Notes under the pieces: generated by a model
The model's input: only the letters and a program-made list of their open reading frames with translations
Told to the model about the DNA's origin: nothing
Databases searched by the model: none
Assembly: GCF_020539485.1 (NCBI RefSeq)
Contig: NZ_JACDXU010000002.1
Span: 788,024 to 852,023, forward strand
Source: Fulverythrobacter ferritrahens
Lineage (GTDB): Bacteria > Pseudomonadota > Alphaproteobacteria > Sphingomonadales > Sphingomonadaceae
Direction of reading: 5' to 3'
DNA length: 64,000 nt
Program-made: the position numbers and the translations under genes
Part shown: in pieces, positions 51,208 to 60,347 of the stretch
How positions within the stretch are numbered: the first letter of the stretch is position 1
Layout of the letters: every line of letters starts with the position of its first letter

Positions 51208-52224
51208 ATGGCAGGATTTGCGGCATTGGAACGGCGCACTCTGTTGCTCGCATCGGCGGGCCTGTTGGCGCTGGCAGGGGCAAAGCCCGCATTTGCCCAG
51301 CGGGCAAGCGCGGAGACGATGAGCCGCTGGGCAACGGCCCCGTCGATCCCGCTCTGGCCCGGCCAGCCACCTGCGGGCGGCTTCGTGCCAAACCCGCCGC
51401 CAGCTGACGCAATCGCGAATTTCATCACCAATGTGGCCATGCCCGAATTGCGGGTATTCCGCCCGGATCGGCCCAACGGGCGCGCTGTCCTGTCGATACC
51501 GGGCGGGGCTTACACTTTTGTATCCATCGCCAATGAAGGTGTCGATCTGGCGCAAGTGCTGACGGCGCGGGGATATACGGTGTTCGTGCTGGTCTATCGC
51601 CTGCCGGGTGAGGGCTGGCATCATCGGGAAGATGTGCCGTTGCAGGATGCCCAGCGCGCGGTGCGGCTGATCCGCAGCCGGGCCGCCCAGTTCGGCATCG
51701 GGCCTGACAGTCTGCATATTATCGGTTTTTCAGCCGGGGGCCATCTGGCCGCCTCGCTCGCCACGGGTTTCGCGGAAAGGGTCTATGATCCGGTGGATGG
51801 CGCTGACGCCCTGAGCGCCCAGCCTTCCACGGTAGGGCTGATTTACCCGGTGATCGGGCATGAGCCGGGCGTGGGCCATGCGGAAAGCTCGCTGCGGCTG
51901 CTGGGAGAGAATCCTTCGCCCGCGCTGGTAGCGAAGCGTTCGCCCGATCTTCATGTCGGCCCGGACACGCCGCCCACCTTCCTGATGCATGCGCTGGATG
52001 ATCCGGCAGTGCCGGTGGAGAATAGCCTGCGCATGCTCAAGGCGCTGCGCGGCGCTGGGCGACCGGTGGAGGCGCATCTGTTCGAGGAAGGCGGGCATGG
52101 CTTTGGCCTGGGCCGGCCCGATCTGCCCGTCAGCCAATGGAGCGAACTCTACACACGCTGGCTGGAGCGGCACGAAGCCAAGAAACTGATAGCACCAAGG
52201 GGAGAAGGACATGATGGACATTAA
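51208..52224 (+). CDS. exported alpha/beta hydrolase (acetylxylan-esterase / BD-FAE-like)
   Basis: A 338-residue protein with a twin-arginine-like signal (LERRTLLLASAGLLALAG, cleavage near AFAQ). The alpha/beta fold shows AVLSIPGGAYTFVSIANEG (oxyanion loop), HIIGFSAGGHLAASLA (Ser in GFSAGG), then a DDPAVPVENS acid and GGHGFGLG histidine. This pattern fits exported carbohydrate acyl esterases. It overlaps the next hydrolase by 14 bases and is preceded by a CAATCGATTG operator, so it belongs to the sucrose-type LacI regulon. Confidence 0.85.
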   Translation: MAGFAALERRTLLLASAGLLALAGAKPAFAQRASAETMSRWATAPSIPLWPGQPPAGGFVPNPPPADAIANFITNVAMPELRVFRPDRPNGRAVLSIPGGAYTFVSIANEGVDLAQVLTARGYTVFVLVYRLPGEGWHHREDVPLQDAQRAVRLIRSRAAQFGIGPDSLHIIGFSAGGHLAASLATGFAERVYDPVDGADALSAQPSTVGLIYPVIGHEPGVGHAESSLRLLGENPSPALVAKRSPDLHVGPDTPPTFLMHALDDPAVPVENSLRMLKALRGAGRPVEAHLFEEGGHGFGLGRPDLPVSQWSELYTRWLERHEAKKLIAPRGEGHDGH

Positions 52225-53287
52225 TCGACGGGACTTCGTCCGCCTGGCAGGGTTGGCCGCCGGTGCGGGGATCGTGCTGCAAGGGGGGCTTGCCCTGGCC
52301 GCTGGCGGGGATCCCCATGCCGCTGCATTGGCGCATGTCGATCCGGAACTGCGGCCCGCTGCGAAGCAGATTCTGGCCATGACGAGCCAGATGGGCGGCA
52401 TCGATGCCCAGCATCTTGCCCAACTTCGCGCGAATACGCCGGCGGCTCCCCGGCTGCCGGACATTCCCGTGCGCGAGGTGCGCGTACCGGCGAGCGGCAG
52501 TCTGCCCGAAGTGACCGTCTATGTGGTAAACCAGCGTGACGGGGAGAAGCGACCGGGCATCCTTCATACCCATGGCGGCGGCTATATTCTGGGGTCCGCC
52601 AAATCGGAGGCACGCCATCTGCAGGAGACGGCGCGGCAGCTGGATTGCGTGATCGTGAGCGTCGAATACCGGCTGGCGCCCGAAGCGCGCTATTCCGCTT
52701 CGATGGAGGACAATTACGCCGGTCTGCTCTGGCTGTATCGCAATGCCGACATGCTGGGCGTCGATCACAGCAAGATCGCGCTGATGGGCGAAAGCGCCGG
52801 GGGCGGGCACGCGGCCTTGCTGGCGATTACCGCGCGGGACCGGGGCGAGGTGCCATTGGTGCTGCAGGCGCTGATCTATCCCATGCTGGATGACCGGACG
52901 GGCAGCACTCGCCAGCTTCCGCCCTATATCGGCGTGGTAGGCTGGGATGCCCCGGCCAATCGCTTCGGCTGGGAGAGCTTCCTGGGCGTCGAGCCGGGCT
53001 CGAACAGCGTCCCGGCGGTAGGCGTGCCTGCGCGGCTGGAGAATCTCGCCGGCTTGGCTCCTGCCTTCATCGGTGTGGGCGGGGTGGACCTGTTTGTCAG
53101 CGAAGACATCGAATATGCCCGGCGGCTGACCGAGGCCGGAGTGCCGACCGAATTGCTGGTGGTTCCCGGGGCGTTCCATGGTTTTGACCAGGTCGCATCG
53201 GATACCGGGCCTGCCCGCAAATTCACGGCTGCCAAGTTTGCCGCCCTTCGTCGGGCATTTGGAATGCAACCCATTGCAACGGGCTGA
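52211..53287 (+). CDS. exported alpha/beta hydrolase (HSL family), Tat signal
   Basis: A 358-residue esterase of the hormone-sensitive-lipase family. It starts with a twin-arginine signal (NRRDFVRLAGLAAGAGIV). The HSL marks are HTHGGGYILGSA (HGGG oxyanion motif), EYRLAPEA, LMGESAGGGHAAL (GESAGG nucleophile), then VGGVDLFVSED and GAFHGFD (acid and histidine). Tat export suggests a periplasmic enzyme. The overlap with the upstream esterase indicates translational coupling; together they could strip two kinds of acyl group from one substrate. Confidence 0.86.
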   Translation: MMDINRRDFVRLAGLAAGAGIVLQGGLALAAGGDPHAAALAHVDPELRPAAKQILAMTSQMGGIDAQHLAQLRANTPAAPRLPDIPVREVRVPASGSLPEVTVYVVNQRDGEKRPGILHTHGGGYILGSAKSEARHLQETARQLDCVIVSVEYRLAPEARYSASMEDNYAGLLWLYRNADMLGVDHSKIALMGESAGGGHAALLAITARDRGEVPLVLQALIYPMLDDRTGSTRQLPPYIGVVGWDAPANRFGWESFLGVEPGSNSVPAVGVPARLENLAGLAPAFIGVGGVDLFVSEDIEYARRLTEAGVPTELLVVPGAFHGFDQVASDTGPARKFTAAKFAALRRAFGMQPIATG

Positions 53288-53455
53288 TTTAACGAAAATC
53301 TCTGCATATCGACGGCGGTCCGGCAATGATTGTCGGGCCGTTGGCATGTCTGTGAACGATTGAAGCGCGCCTCATCCAAAGCGGATAATATTAGCCCGCT
53401 AATAAATAGCTGAAGACTATAAGTAATTTCCGGGAGACGTCTGGCGTCGCTGTAT

Positions 53456-53468
53456 TGCAATCGATTGA
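53456..53468. promoter_or_regulatory. LacI-type operator (TonB receptor promoter)
   Basis: TGCAATCGATTGA lies 64 bases before the TonB receptor start codon and carries the CAATCGATTG core. Confidence 0.78.
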
Positions 53469-53531
53469 AATTTTGCTTATCGACTTCACCCAGAACGAGC
53501 ACGTGATGCTCGCACCACAAGGGAGGATGTT

Positions 53532-55769
53532 ATGAGGACCAGAGATTTGGTGCGTCTGTCGGCTGCCGCACTGGCGATGGGCGCGAGCATGGCTGCCCCG
53601 GCCTGGGGGCAGGTGGCAACGTCACGCGAGGGCGAGAAAGCGGCTCCCCCGGACATCATCGTTACGGCTCAGCGCCGCGAGGAAAATTTGCAGGATGTGC
53701 CGATTGCGGCCACCGCGATCACGGGCGATCAGCTGGAAGACAAGGCCGTGCGCACGCTGGCCGATCTCCAGTTCGCCGCGCCTTCCGTCTCGATTACCGA
53801 TCAGGGGCTGACTCAGTCGGTCAATCTGCGCGGCATCGGCATTGCCAGCGGATCGCCCGCAGTCGCCAATGGCGTGGCCACCTATATCGACGGTATTTTC
53901 CAGCCGCCGATCCTCACTTCCTCCAGCTTCTACGACATTGCCTCGATCGAAGTGCTGCGCGGGCCGCAAGGCACGCTGGTGGGCTCCAATTCCACGGGCG
54001 GGGCGATCTTCATCAATACCCAGAACCCCAGCACGGACCGGGTGAAAGGCTATGCCAAGGGATATTACGGCAGCTACAATGCCGTGGGTGCCGAGGGGGC
54101 CCTGAACCTGCCCGTCAGCGATATTCTGGCCGTGCGCGTGGCGGGCACCACCCGCTGGCGCGACAGCTATTATACCGACATCGGCCCGTTCCATAATACG
54201 CCCGACAGTCTGGACGAGCAGGCCGGGCGCATCGGCGTGCTGTTCCAGCCGGACAATTTCCGCGCGCTCGCCAAGGTCGAATGGATCGACAAGAATACGG
54301 GCGGATATGCCTATAGGCCCATCGAAGGCACGGATTTCGACGGGGACAGGCAGGACGATTTCCGCGAGCTGACCTATAACGCCCCGACGCTCAATCACGA
54401 GCGGGCGTTCAATTCCAGCCTCGAACTGCGTTACGAGCTGGAGGGCGGCATCGTACTCCGCTCGCTCACCGGTTACACCAACAAGCGGATCAACAATCTG
54501 TACGATTCCGACGGTGCCTTCACCAATGTCGATACCAGCACCCCGCCAGACGGCATCCCGGATGTGTTCGCATCGCAGGTGCAGGACCAGTTCGTGCGGG
54601 AGCGGGAATGGACGCAGGAAGTCAACATCATCTCGCCCACCGATGGCAGGTTCAACTGGATCCTCGGTGGCTATTACCAGAAGAACAAGATCGATGTGAT
54701 CATCGACGGTCGTTCCGGCGACATCGTGGGCGATCCCACCAAGATCCGCAATTATCAGGACAAGCTGACGCTCGGCGTGTTCGCCCAGCTTGGCTACAAG
54801 ATCATGCCCAATCTGGAACTGCAGGTCGGCGCGCGTTATTCGCACTACAAGGTGGACAGCACGGGCTATGTGAATATCGGTTCGGAAGGGCCGGTCTTCG
54901 GGCCTGACGGGCTGAACGTGGCCGATCTGGCGGGCAGCCATGAGGATGGGCGCATGACCGGCAAGGTCGCGCTCAACTGGAACGTCAATGACGACCACCT
55001 GCTCTATGTCTTCGCGGCAAGAGGCTACAAGCCTGGCGGCGCGAACAATGCGACATCCGAATTCGGGCCTGAAACCGTGATGGATTACGAATTCGGCTGG
55101 AAGGGGGCCTTCCTGGATAATCACATCCGCACCCAGCTGGGCGCCTTCTACATGGATTACAGCGATTTCCAGTTCGACGCGCTGGACATCACCACCGGGC
55201 AGAGCGGCGTCACCAACATTGCCAGCGCCAATATCAAGGGCCTGGAATTCCAGATGCAGGCCAAGATCGACGGGCTGAGCGTGGATGGCGGCGTGGCCTA
55301 TGTCGATTCCTCGCTGGACGAGATCACTCTGGTGGACGTGCGCAACCTCCCGCCCGCGCCTGTGCGACTGCCTCAGTGCCTGCCCTCTTCGCCACCGGGC
55401 ACCTGTTTCGATTACACGGATTATATCGGCGTTGGCGGCGGCGGGCCCAACCTGTTCTCGCCCAAATGGTCCTACAATGTCGGCATTCAGTACGAAGCAT
55501 GGGTGAAGGAGGATGTCTCGATCATGCCGCGCCTTAACTATGCCTATGTCGGGCCGCGCTGGACCAATCTGTTCTACAACCCCCAACTCGATTATCTCGA
55601 AGGCCGTGGGCTGCTTTCTGCCCAGGTCACGCTCCGGTACAAGGATTGGGAGCTTGAAGGCTACGCCACCAATCTGACCAATAAGAAATATGTCAGCGGC
55701 CAATCGGGCAATAATGAATTCTATGGCGCGCCCAGGGAATTCGGTGTTCGCGCTTCGGTGAGGTTCTAG
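53532..55769 (+). CDS. TonB-dependent outer-membrane receptor of the sucrose/esterase locus
   Basis: A 745-residue receptor. Signal peptide (ASMAAPAWG) is followed by IIVTAQRREENLQDVPIAA, plug motifs YIDGIFQPPIL and IEVLRGPQGTLVGSNSTGGA, and a barrel ending EFGVRASVRF. The tannase-like gene starts 4 bases after its stop, so the two form an operon. With the LacI operator upstream, it is the likely outer-membrane importer for the substrate of the GH68 and esterase enzymes. Confidence 0.88.
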   Translation: MRTRDLVRLSAAALAMGASMAAPAWGQVATSREGEKAAPPDIIVTAQRREENLQDVPIAATAITGDQLEDKAVRTLADLQFAAPSVSITDQGLTQSVNLRGIGIASGSPAVANGVATYIDGIFQPPILTSSSFYDIASIEVLRGPQGTLVGSNSTGGAIFINTQNPSTDRVKGYAKGYYGSYNAVGAEGALNLPVSDILAVRVAGTTRWRDSYYTDIGPFHNTPDSLDEQAGRIGVLFQPDNFRALAKVEWIDKNTGGYAYRPIEGTDFDGDRQDDFRELTYNAPTLNHERAFNSSLELRYELEGGIVLRSLTGYTNKRINNLYDSDGAFTNVDTSTPPDGIPDVFASQVQDQFVREREWTQEVNIISPTDGRFNWILGGYYQKNKIDVIIDGRSGDIVGDPTKIRNYQDKLTLGVFAQLGYKIMPNLELQVGARYSHYKVDSTGYVNIGSEGPVFGPDGLNVADLAGSHEDGRMTGKVALNWNVNDDHLLYVFAARGYKPGGANNATSEFGPETVMDYEFGWKGAFLDNHIRTQLGAFYMDYSDFQFDALDITTGQSGVTNIASANIKGLEFQMQAKIDGLSVDGGVAYVDSSLDEITLVDVRNLPPAPVRLPQCLPSSPPGTCFDYTDYIGVGGGGPNLFSPKWSYNVGIQYEAWVKEDVSIMPRLNYAYVGPRWTNLFYNPQLDYLEGRGLLSAQVTLRYKDWELEGYATNLTNKKYVSGQSGNNEFYGAPREFGVRASVRF

Positions 55770-55773
55770 AACA

Positions 55774-57528
55774 ATGCAGACACGCCATGCGGCCGGTCTT
55801 TCGGTAATCGCAATCCTCCTTTCCTCCTGTGTCGGCGCTTCGGCGCCGGGCAGGACGGAAGTGGCAAATGCGGGATCGCCGCAAAGGTGCGAGGCTTTGG
55901 GCAAGTCGCTGGCGGTGAAATGGCCGCTGTCGGACACAAGGGTGGCGACGGCGGTCTATCACGAGGCAGGCGTTGCTCCTTCGCCTCCGGGCCCTCCGGG
56001 CATGGCCTTCCCGCCAGTGCAATTGCCCGCGCATTGCGAGCTGACCGGCGTGATGCAGGAACGCAAGGGCGTGGACGGGCAGGATTATGCCATCCGTTTC
56101 CATCTGCGCCTGCCGGACCAGTGGAACGGCCGCTTCTTCATGCAGGGCGGCGGCGGCACCAATGGCGAGTTGGGCGATGCCGTGGGGCGGCTGCAGGGCG
56201 GGGCCGATCCTGCGCTGGCGCAAGGCTATGCCGTGCTTTCGCAGGATTCCGGGCATGACAATGCGCGCAACAGTGTGGCGGAGCGCAATGGCGCCTCGGC
56301 CTTCGGGTTCGATCCGCAGGCGCGAGCCGATTATGGCGGGGACTCGCTGGAGAAAACCGCCTCTGCCGCCAAGGCCGCCATCGGTAGCTATTATGGGGCA
56401 AAGCCGCGCTACAGCTATTTCGTGGGCTGTTCCAAGGGCGGACAGGAAGGCATGGCGCTGGCCCAGCAATATCCCGATCTGTTCGACGGGATCGTGGCCG
56501 GCGCACCGGGCTTTTCCCTTCCGCGCGCAGCCATTGCAGAGGCGTGGAATACGCAGGCCTTCGCTTCGGTGGCAAAGGAGCGGGGGGAGCCGGTGACGAT
56601 TGTCTCCATCGCGCGCAGTTTCTCCATGGCTGACCTGCAATTGGTCAGTCAGACCGTGGCGGGCGTCTGCGATGCGAATGACGGAATGGCCGACGGGATT
56701 GTGGGCGATTTCCGCAAATGCACTTCCGCCCGCGTCGTTCCGGCCCTGAAGGCTCGCCAGTGCAAGGCGGGCAAGCAGGACGGGTGCCTGTCCGCAGGCC
56801 AGATTGCCGCGCTGGAGCAGGTCCATGGCGGCGCGCGGTCAAGCGATGGCAAGCAGATCTATCCCGGTTTCCCGTGGGATGCGGGCTGGGGGGACATGGG
56901 CTGGCGCATCTGGATGGCAGGCATGCCCGATGGTTCCAGCCCAGCGATCAACATCGCCATGGGCATGCCTTCGCTGGCGTCGGTATTCAGCACTCCGCCG
57001 CGCGCCCTGGGCGCCAGTCCCGAGGCCTATCTGGCCTATGCGCTGAACTATGATTTCGATCGCGATCCGGCGGGGATCGATCTGGTCCAATCGCCCTTCG
57101 CGCGTTCGGCCTGGCAGGACATCTCCGCCCGGTCGAGCAATCTGGACGGGTTCCGTGCGCGCGGGGGCAAGCTGATTGTGCCGCACGGCGTTTCCGATCC
57201 GGTCTTTTCGGTGAACGATACGCTTGCGTGGTGGGAAGAGGCGAATGCCCGCTATTCGGGTTCGGCTGCCTCCTTCGCGCGGGTGTTCCCGGTGCCGGGG
57301 ATGGGCCATTGCCAGGGTGGACCGGCGACCGACCAGTTCGATGCCTTCGGTGCTGTGGTGCGTTGGGTGGAACAGGGTGAGGCCCCGGACAGGATCGAGG
57401 CGCGCGCTGGCCCCATGTCGCCATGGCCGGGCAAGCAGGGCGTGCTCTGCCCCTATCCGATGGTTGCGCGGCCGGTTGGCGATCGCGGGAAGGATGGCGG
57501 AGCCGCCGCGATGGAGTGCCGTCTCTGA
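55774..57528 (+). CDS. tannase/feruloyl-esterase family lipoprotein
   Basis: A 584-residue member of the tannase/FaeB family. It has a lipobox (ILLSSCVG), so it is probably lipid-anchored. The nucleophile motif is FVGCSKGGQEGMALA, the acid lies in VPHGVSDPVFS and the histidine in GMGHCQGGP. The two cysteines beside Ser and His match the disulfide that joins the catalytic residues in this family. Enzymes of the family release gallic, ferulic or other hydroxycinnamic acids from sugar esters. It lies directly behind the TonB receptor. Confidence 0.87.
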   Translation: MQTRHAAGLSVIAILLSSCVGASAPGRTEVANAGSPQRCEALGKSLAVKWPLSDTRVATAVYHEAGVAPSPPGPPGMAFPPVQLPAHCELTGVMQERKGVDGQDYAIRFHLRLPDQWNGRFFMQGGGGTNGELGDAVGRLQGGADPALAQGYAVLSQDSGHDNARNSVAERNGASAFGFDPQARADYGGDSLEKTASAAKAAIGSYYGAKPRYSYFVGCSKGGQEGMALAQQYPDLFDGIVAGAPGFSLPRAAIAEAWNTQAFASVAKERGEPVTIVSIARSFSMADLQLVSQTVAGVCDANDGMADGIVGDFRKCTSARVVPALKARQCKAGKQDGCLSAGQIAALEQVHGGARSSDGKQIYPGFPWDAGWGDMGWRIWMAGMPDGSSPAINIAMGMPSLASVFSTPPRALGASPEAYLAYALNYDFDRDPAGIDLVQSPFARSAWQDISARSSNLDGFRARGGKLIVPHGVSDPVFSVNDTLAWWEEANARYSGSAASFARVFPVPGMGHCQGGPATDQFDAFGAVVRWVEQGEAPDRIEARAGPMSPWPGKQGVLCPYPMVARPVGDRGKDGGAAAMECRL

Positions 57529-57636
57529 ATACCTGTCCCGGGGCCCTCCCAGACCCGGGCAGGTTGACCAGCGGGGCGGGCGAGGATGGAAGGAACCTCG
57601 TCCGCCTCTTTCGCAGGCAAGTTTTGCGGGTAAATT

Positions 57637-57649
57637 TGCAATCGATTGC
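57637..57649. promoter_or_regulatory. LacI-type operator (MFS/lacI promoter)
   Basis: TGCAATCGATTGC lies 160 bases before the MFS start and carries the CAATCGATTG core. Confidence 0.75.
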
Positions 57650-57808
57650 CAAGCCCCGCTGCCATGCTAGAAACCTGCGTTCATGGCAGGCGACGCAGAT
57701 CGTCCATGGGCTTGTACGGATAAGAATAGGGCAGAGGGACGGGATAATGCGGCACAGGCCCGGCCTGTGTCAGCTGCTCATCCCGCGCCAGGGCAAAATG
57801 GAGAGCAG

Positions 57809-59095
57809 ATGATGACAGCGGCAAGCCAGAACCCGTCGGACAAGTCCGCGCGTTTTCTCAAGCTGTTGATCTTCATGATGTTCGCCACCTTTGCGATGAC
57901 GACGGATTCGGTCGGCACGATCATTCCCGATGTGATCCGCGAATTCCGGCTGGGCATGACGGCGGCCGGATCTTTCCATTACGCATCCATGTCGGGCATC
58001 GGCATCGCGGCGATCCTGCTGGGCTTCCTGGCTGATCGGATCGGACGCAGGGGATCGATCCTAATGGGGCTGGTGCTGTTCTGCGTAACCTCTGCCCTGT
58101 TCGCGGCAGGGAACAGTTTCGGGCTGTTCGTGGTGTTGCTGTTTGTTTCGGGGCTGGGGATCGGCATCTTCAAGGCGGGCGCGCTGGCTCTGATCGGAGA
58201 CATTTCGGCCTCCACGCGAGAGCATGCAGCCAACATGAATCTGGTGGAGGCCTTCTTCGCGGTCGGGGCAATCGTGGGGCCGGCGTTGGTCAGCCTGTTG
58301 CTGGAGAACGGAACGAGCTGGAAATGGCTCTATCTGATTGCCGCCGCCCTGTGCGGTCTGCTGATCCTGGGAACGATCCTGGCGCCTTTTCCCCGCCCGC
58401 AGACGAGCGATGAAGAAAAGGCGGACCCACGGGACGCGGCGCGTATGCTGGGGGATCCCTATGCCCTGTTCTTTGCCCTGATGCTCATGCTTTATGTGGC
58501 GGCGGAAGCGGCGATCTATGTCTGGGCCCCCACCTATTTCGCCGGATATGACGGCCCCAATGCGGCGCTGGCGGCCTTCGTTGTGGCGATATTCTTCGCC
58601 TTGCGGGCGGTGGGCCGCTTCCTTGGCGCGTGGCTGCTCGCCCGCATGGACTGGACCATGGTGCTGGCGATCTGCAGTTGCGCAATGGCTGTGTTGTTCT
58701 GGATCGCTACAGCGGGGGGGCGGCCGGTCGCGGTCTTTGCCTTGCCTGCCACGGGCCTGTTCATGTCCGTACTTTATCCGACGATCAATTCCACCGGCAT
58801 AAGCTGCTTCGAAAAGAGCCGCCACGGTTCCATTGCGGGCTTCCTGCTGTTCTTCACTTGCGTTGGTGCGGTAGCTGCCCCGCTGGCGATGGGGGCGGTG
58901 GGTGACCTGATGGGCACGAGCGACTACAGCATGGCGCTGGGTGGTGCATTTGCGACATTGCTGGCGATCCTCTGCCTGTGGAATCTCTTCCGCCAGCCTG
59001 TCGCTGATCGGCTCGCGCGCCGTAACGAACAGGACTATGGTGGCGGCGCCCCGGTTCCTGCACCGCCCCAGACCGTGCCCCGCCCGGCTGCATAG
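57809..59095 (+). CDS. MFS sugar transporter
   Basis: A 428-residue carrier with about 12 transmembrane segments. It shows MTTDSVGTIIPDVIREFRLG in the first helix, GFLADRIGRRGSILMG (the loop 2-3 motif) and GLGIGIFKAGALALIGDISA. The pattern is closest in style to fucose-permease-like sugar carriers. ATG at 57809 was chosen because GGAGAG precedes; the open frame extends 42 codons upstream without membrane segments. With LacI, GH68 and fructokinase next to it, it probably moves sucrose or a monosaccharide across the inner membrane. Confidence 0.84.
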   Translation: MMTAASQNPSDKSARFLKLLIFMMFATFAMTTDSVGTIIPDVIREFRLGMTAAGSFHYASMSGIGIAAILLGFLADRIGRRGSILMGLVLFCVTSALFAAGNSFGLFVVLLFVSGLGIGIFKAGALALIGDISASTREHAANMNLVEAFFAVGAIVGPALVSLLLENGTSWKWLYLIAAALCGLLILGTILAPFPRPQTSDEEKADPRDAARMLGDPYALFFALMLMLYVAAEAAIYVWAPTYFAGYDGPNAALAAFVVAIFFALRAVGRFLGAWLLARMDWTMVLAICSCAMAVLFWIATAGGRPVAVFALPATGLFMSVLYPTINSTGISCFEKSRHGSIAGFLLFFTCVGAVAAPLAMGAVGDLMGTSDYSMALGGAFATLLAILCLWNLFRQPVADRLARRNEQDYGGGAPVPAPPQTVPRPAA

Positions 59096-59186
59096 GCACA
59101 CGCCCTTGATTGATTGCGGCGCGGGGCGCATGAGAAAGTCGGCGTCGAAGGGCTCAGCTTCGCTCCGCCTGAAAGAGGAATGAAGC

Positions 59187-60194
59187 TTGGCTGTGAAGGT
59201 CCGCACGATCTACGATCTTGCCGAACTGGCGGGGGTTTCTCCGGCAACCGTTTCGCGCGCCCTGGCCGGCAAGCAAGTGGTCAGCGCCAAAACTGCGGAG
59301 CGTATCCGCAAGCTGGCGGAAGAACATGGCTTCAGCCCCAGTTCCATCGCCCGCAATCTTCGCACGCGGCGGCGCGGGGCAATCGGGGTGGTGATTCCCC
59401 TGGGGCACGAACGCGGGCAGCATATTTCCGATCCGTTCTTCATGACCCTGATCGGCGCCCTTGCCGATGAACTGACCGAACGCGGCTTCGATCTGGTGCT
59501 TTCGCGCGTCATTCCCGACCGGGACAACTGGTTGCAGAAGATGATCGATGCGGATCGCGTCGATGGCTTCATCGTGATCGGGCAGTCGGACCAGTCCAAA
59601 GTGCTGGATGCTGCGGCCAGCCATTTCCTGCCGATGGTGGCGTGGGGTGCCTTTGTGCAGGGGCAGGTCCATTGTTCCGTGGGAACCGACAATTATCTCG
59701 GCGGACGGCTTGCTACCCGGCATCTGATCGAAAGAGGCTGCCGCACTATCGCCTTCCTTGGAAATCCCCGCGCCATCGAGCTTTCGCTTCGTCTGGAAGG
59801 TGCCCGCGCGGCCGTGGCTGAAGCGGGAGGCGGCGTGGAACTGCTTGAAATCCCCACTCATCTTGCGGCGGAATTGAGCGGAGAGGATATTGCCAGCTAT
59901 CTCGATCATGTCGAAAAGGTGCCCGACGGGTTCTTCGCAGCCTCCGACATGATCGCGCTCACGGCGATCCAGGTACTTTCTGCCAGAGGGCTGTCCGTTC
60001 CCGACGATGTGAAGGTGATCGGTTATGACGATCTGGCTCTGGCAAGGACCAGCGTTCCCCCGTTGACCACGATCCGGCAGGACATTTCGGGCGGGGTAAC
60101 TCATCTGGTCGAAAACCTGTTCAAGCGCATTGAGGGCAAGGCCACGGGGTCGGTCGTGCTCAATCCGGAACTGATTGTCCGCTCATCCACCTGA
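59187..60194 (+). CDS. LacI-family transcriptional regulator
   Basis: A 335-residue regulator. The N-terminal LacI helix-turn-helix and hinge are clear (TIYDLAELAGVSPATVSRAL, then IRKLAEEHGFSPSSIARNLR), followed by a periplasmic-binding-protein-like sugar domain (GVVIPLGHE, DGFIVIG, DNYLGGRLATRHLIERG, VIGYDDLALA). The probable start is TTG at 59187 with AGAGGA upstream; GTG at 59193 is also possible. It sits between the MFS and GH68 genes and is the obvious candidate to bind the CAATCGATTG operators. The inducer is likely a sucrose-derived sugar. Confidence 0.88.
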   Translation: MAVKVRTIYDLAELAGVSPATVSRALAGKQVVSAKTAERIRKLAEEHGFSPSSIARNLRTRRRGAIGVVIPLGHERGQHISDPFFMTLIGALADELTERGFDLVLSRVIPDRDNWLQKMIDADRVDGFIVIGQSDQSKVLDAAASHFLPMVAWGAFVQGQVHCSVGTDNYLGGRLATRHLIERGCRTIAFLGNPRAIELSLRLEGARAAVAEAGGGVELLEIPTHLAAELSGEDIASYLDHVEKVPDGFFAASDMIALTAIQVLSARGLSVPDDVKVIGYDDLALARTSVPPLTTIRQDISGGVTHLVENLFKRIEGKATGSVVLNPELIVRSST

Positions 60195-60234
60195 CGAATG
60201 CGGAATTATGCACTGATGATGGTCTGCCAGTTCA

Positions 60235-60247
60235 TGCAATCGATTGC
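60235..60247. promoter_or_regulatory. LacI-type operator (GH68/fructokinase promoter)
   Basis: TGCAATCGATTGC lies 100 bases before the GH68 start, in the gap after the LacI gene. A further half-site, GCGATTGCGCA, follows at 60254-60264. Confidence 0.78.
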
Positions 60248-60347
60248 GCAAAGGCGATTGCGCAATTATCAGGTCTGAAGTCAAAGAAGGGATGGGGCGG
60301 ATGTTCTCCTCGAGCAACCGAACGCAGGCTTGTTTCCCGAACAGGAT

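Noticed and set aside
60301..60347. Upstream ATG codons at 60292 and 60301 as starts of the GH68 gene.
   Set aside because: They are in a different frame from the GH68 motifs.
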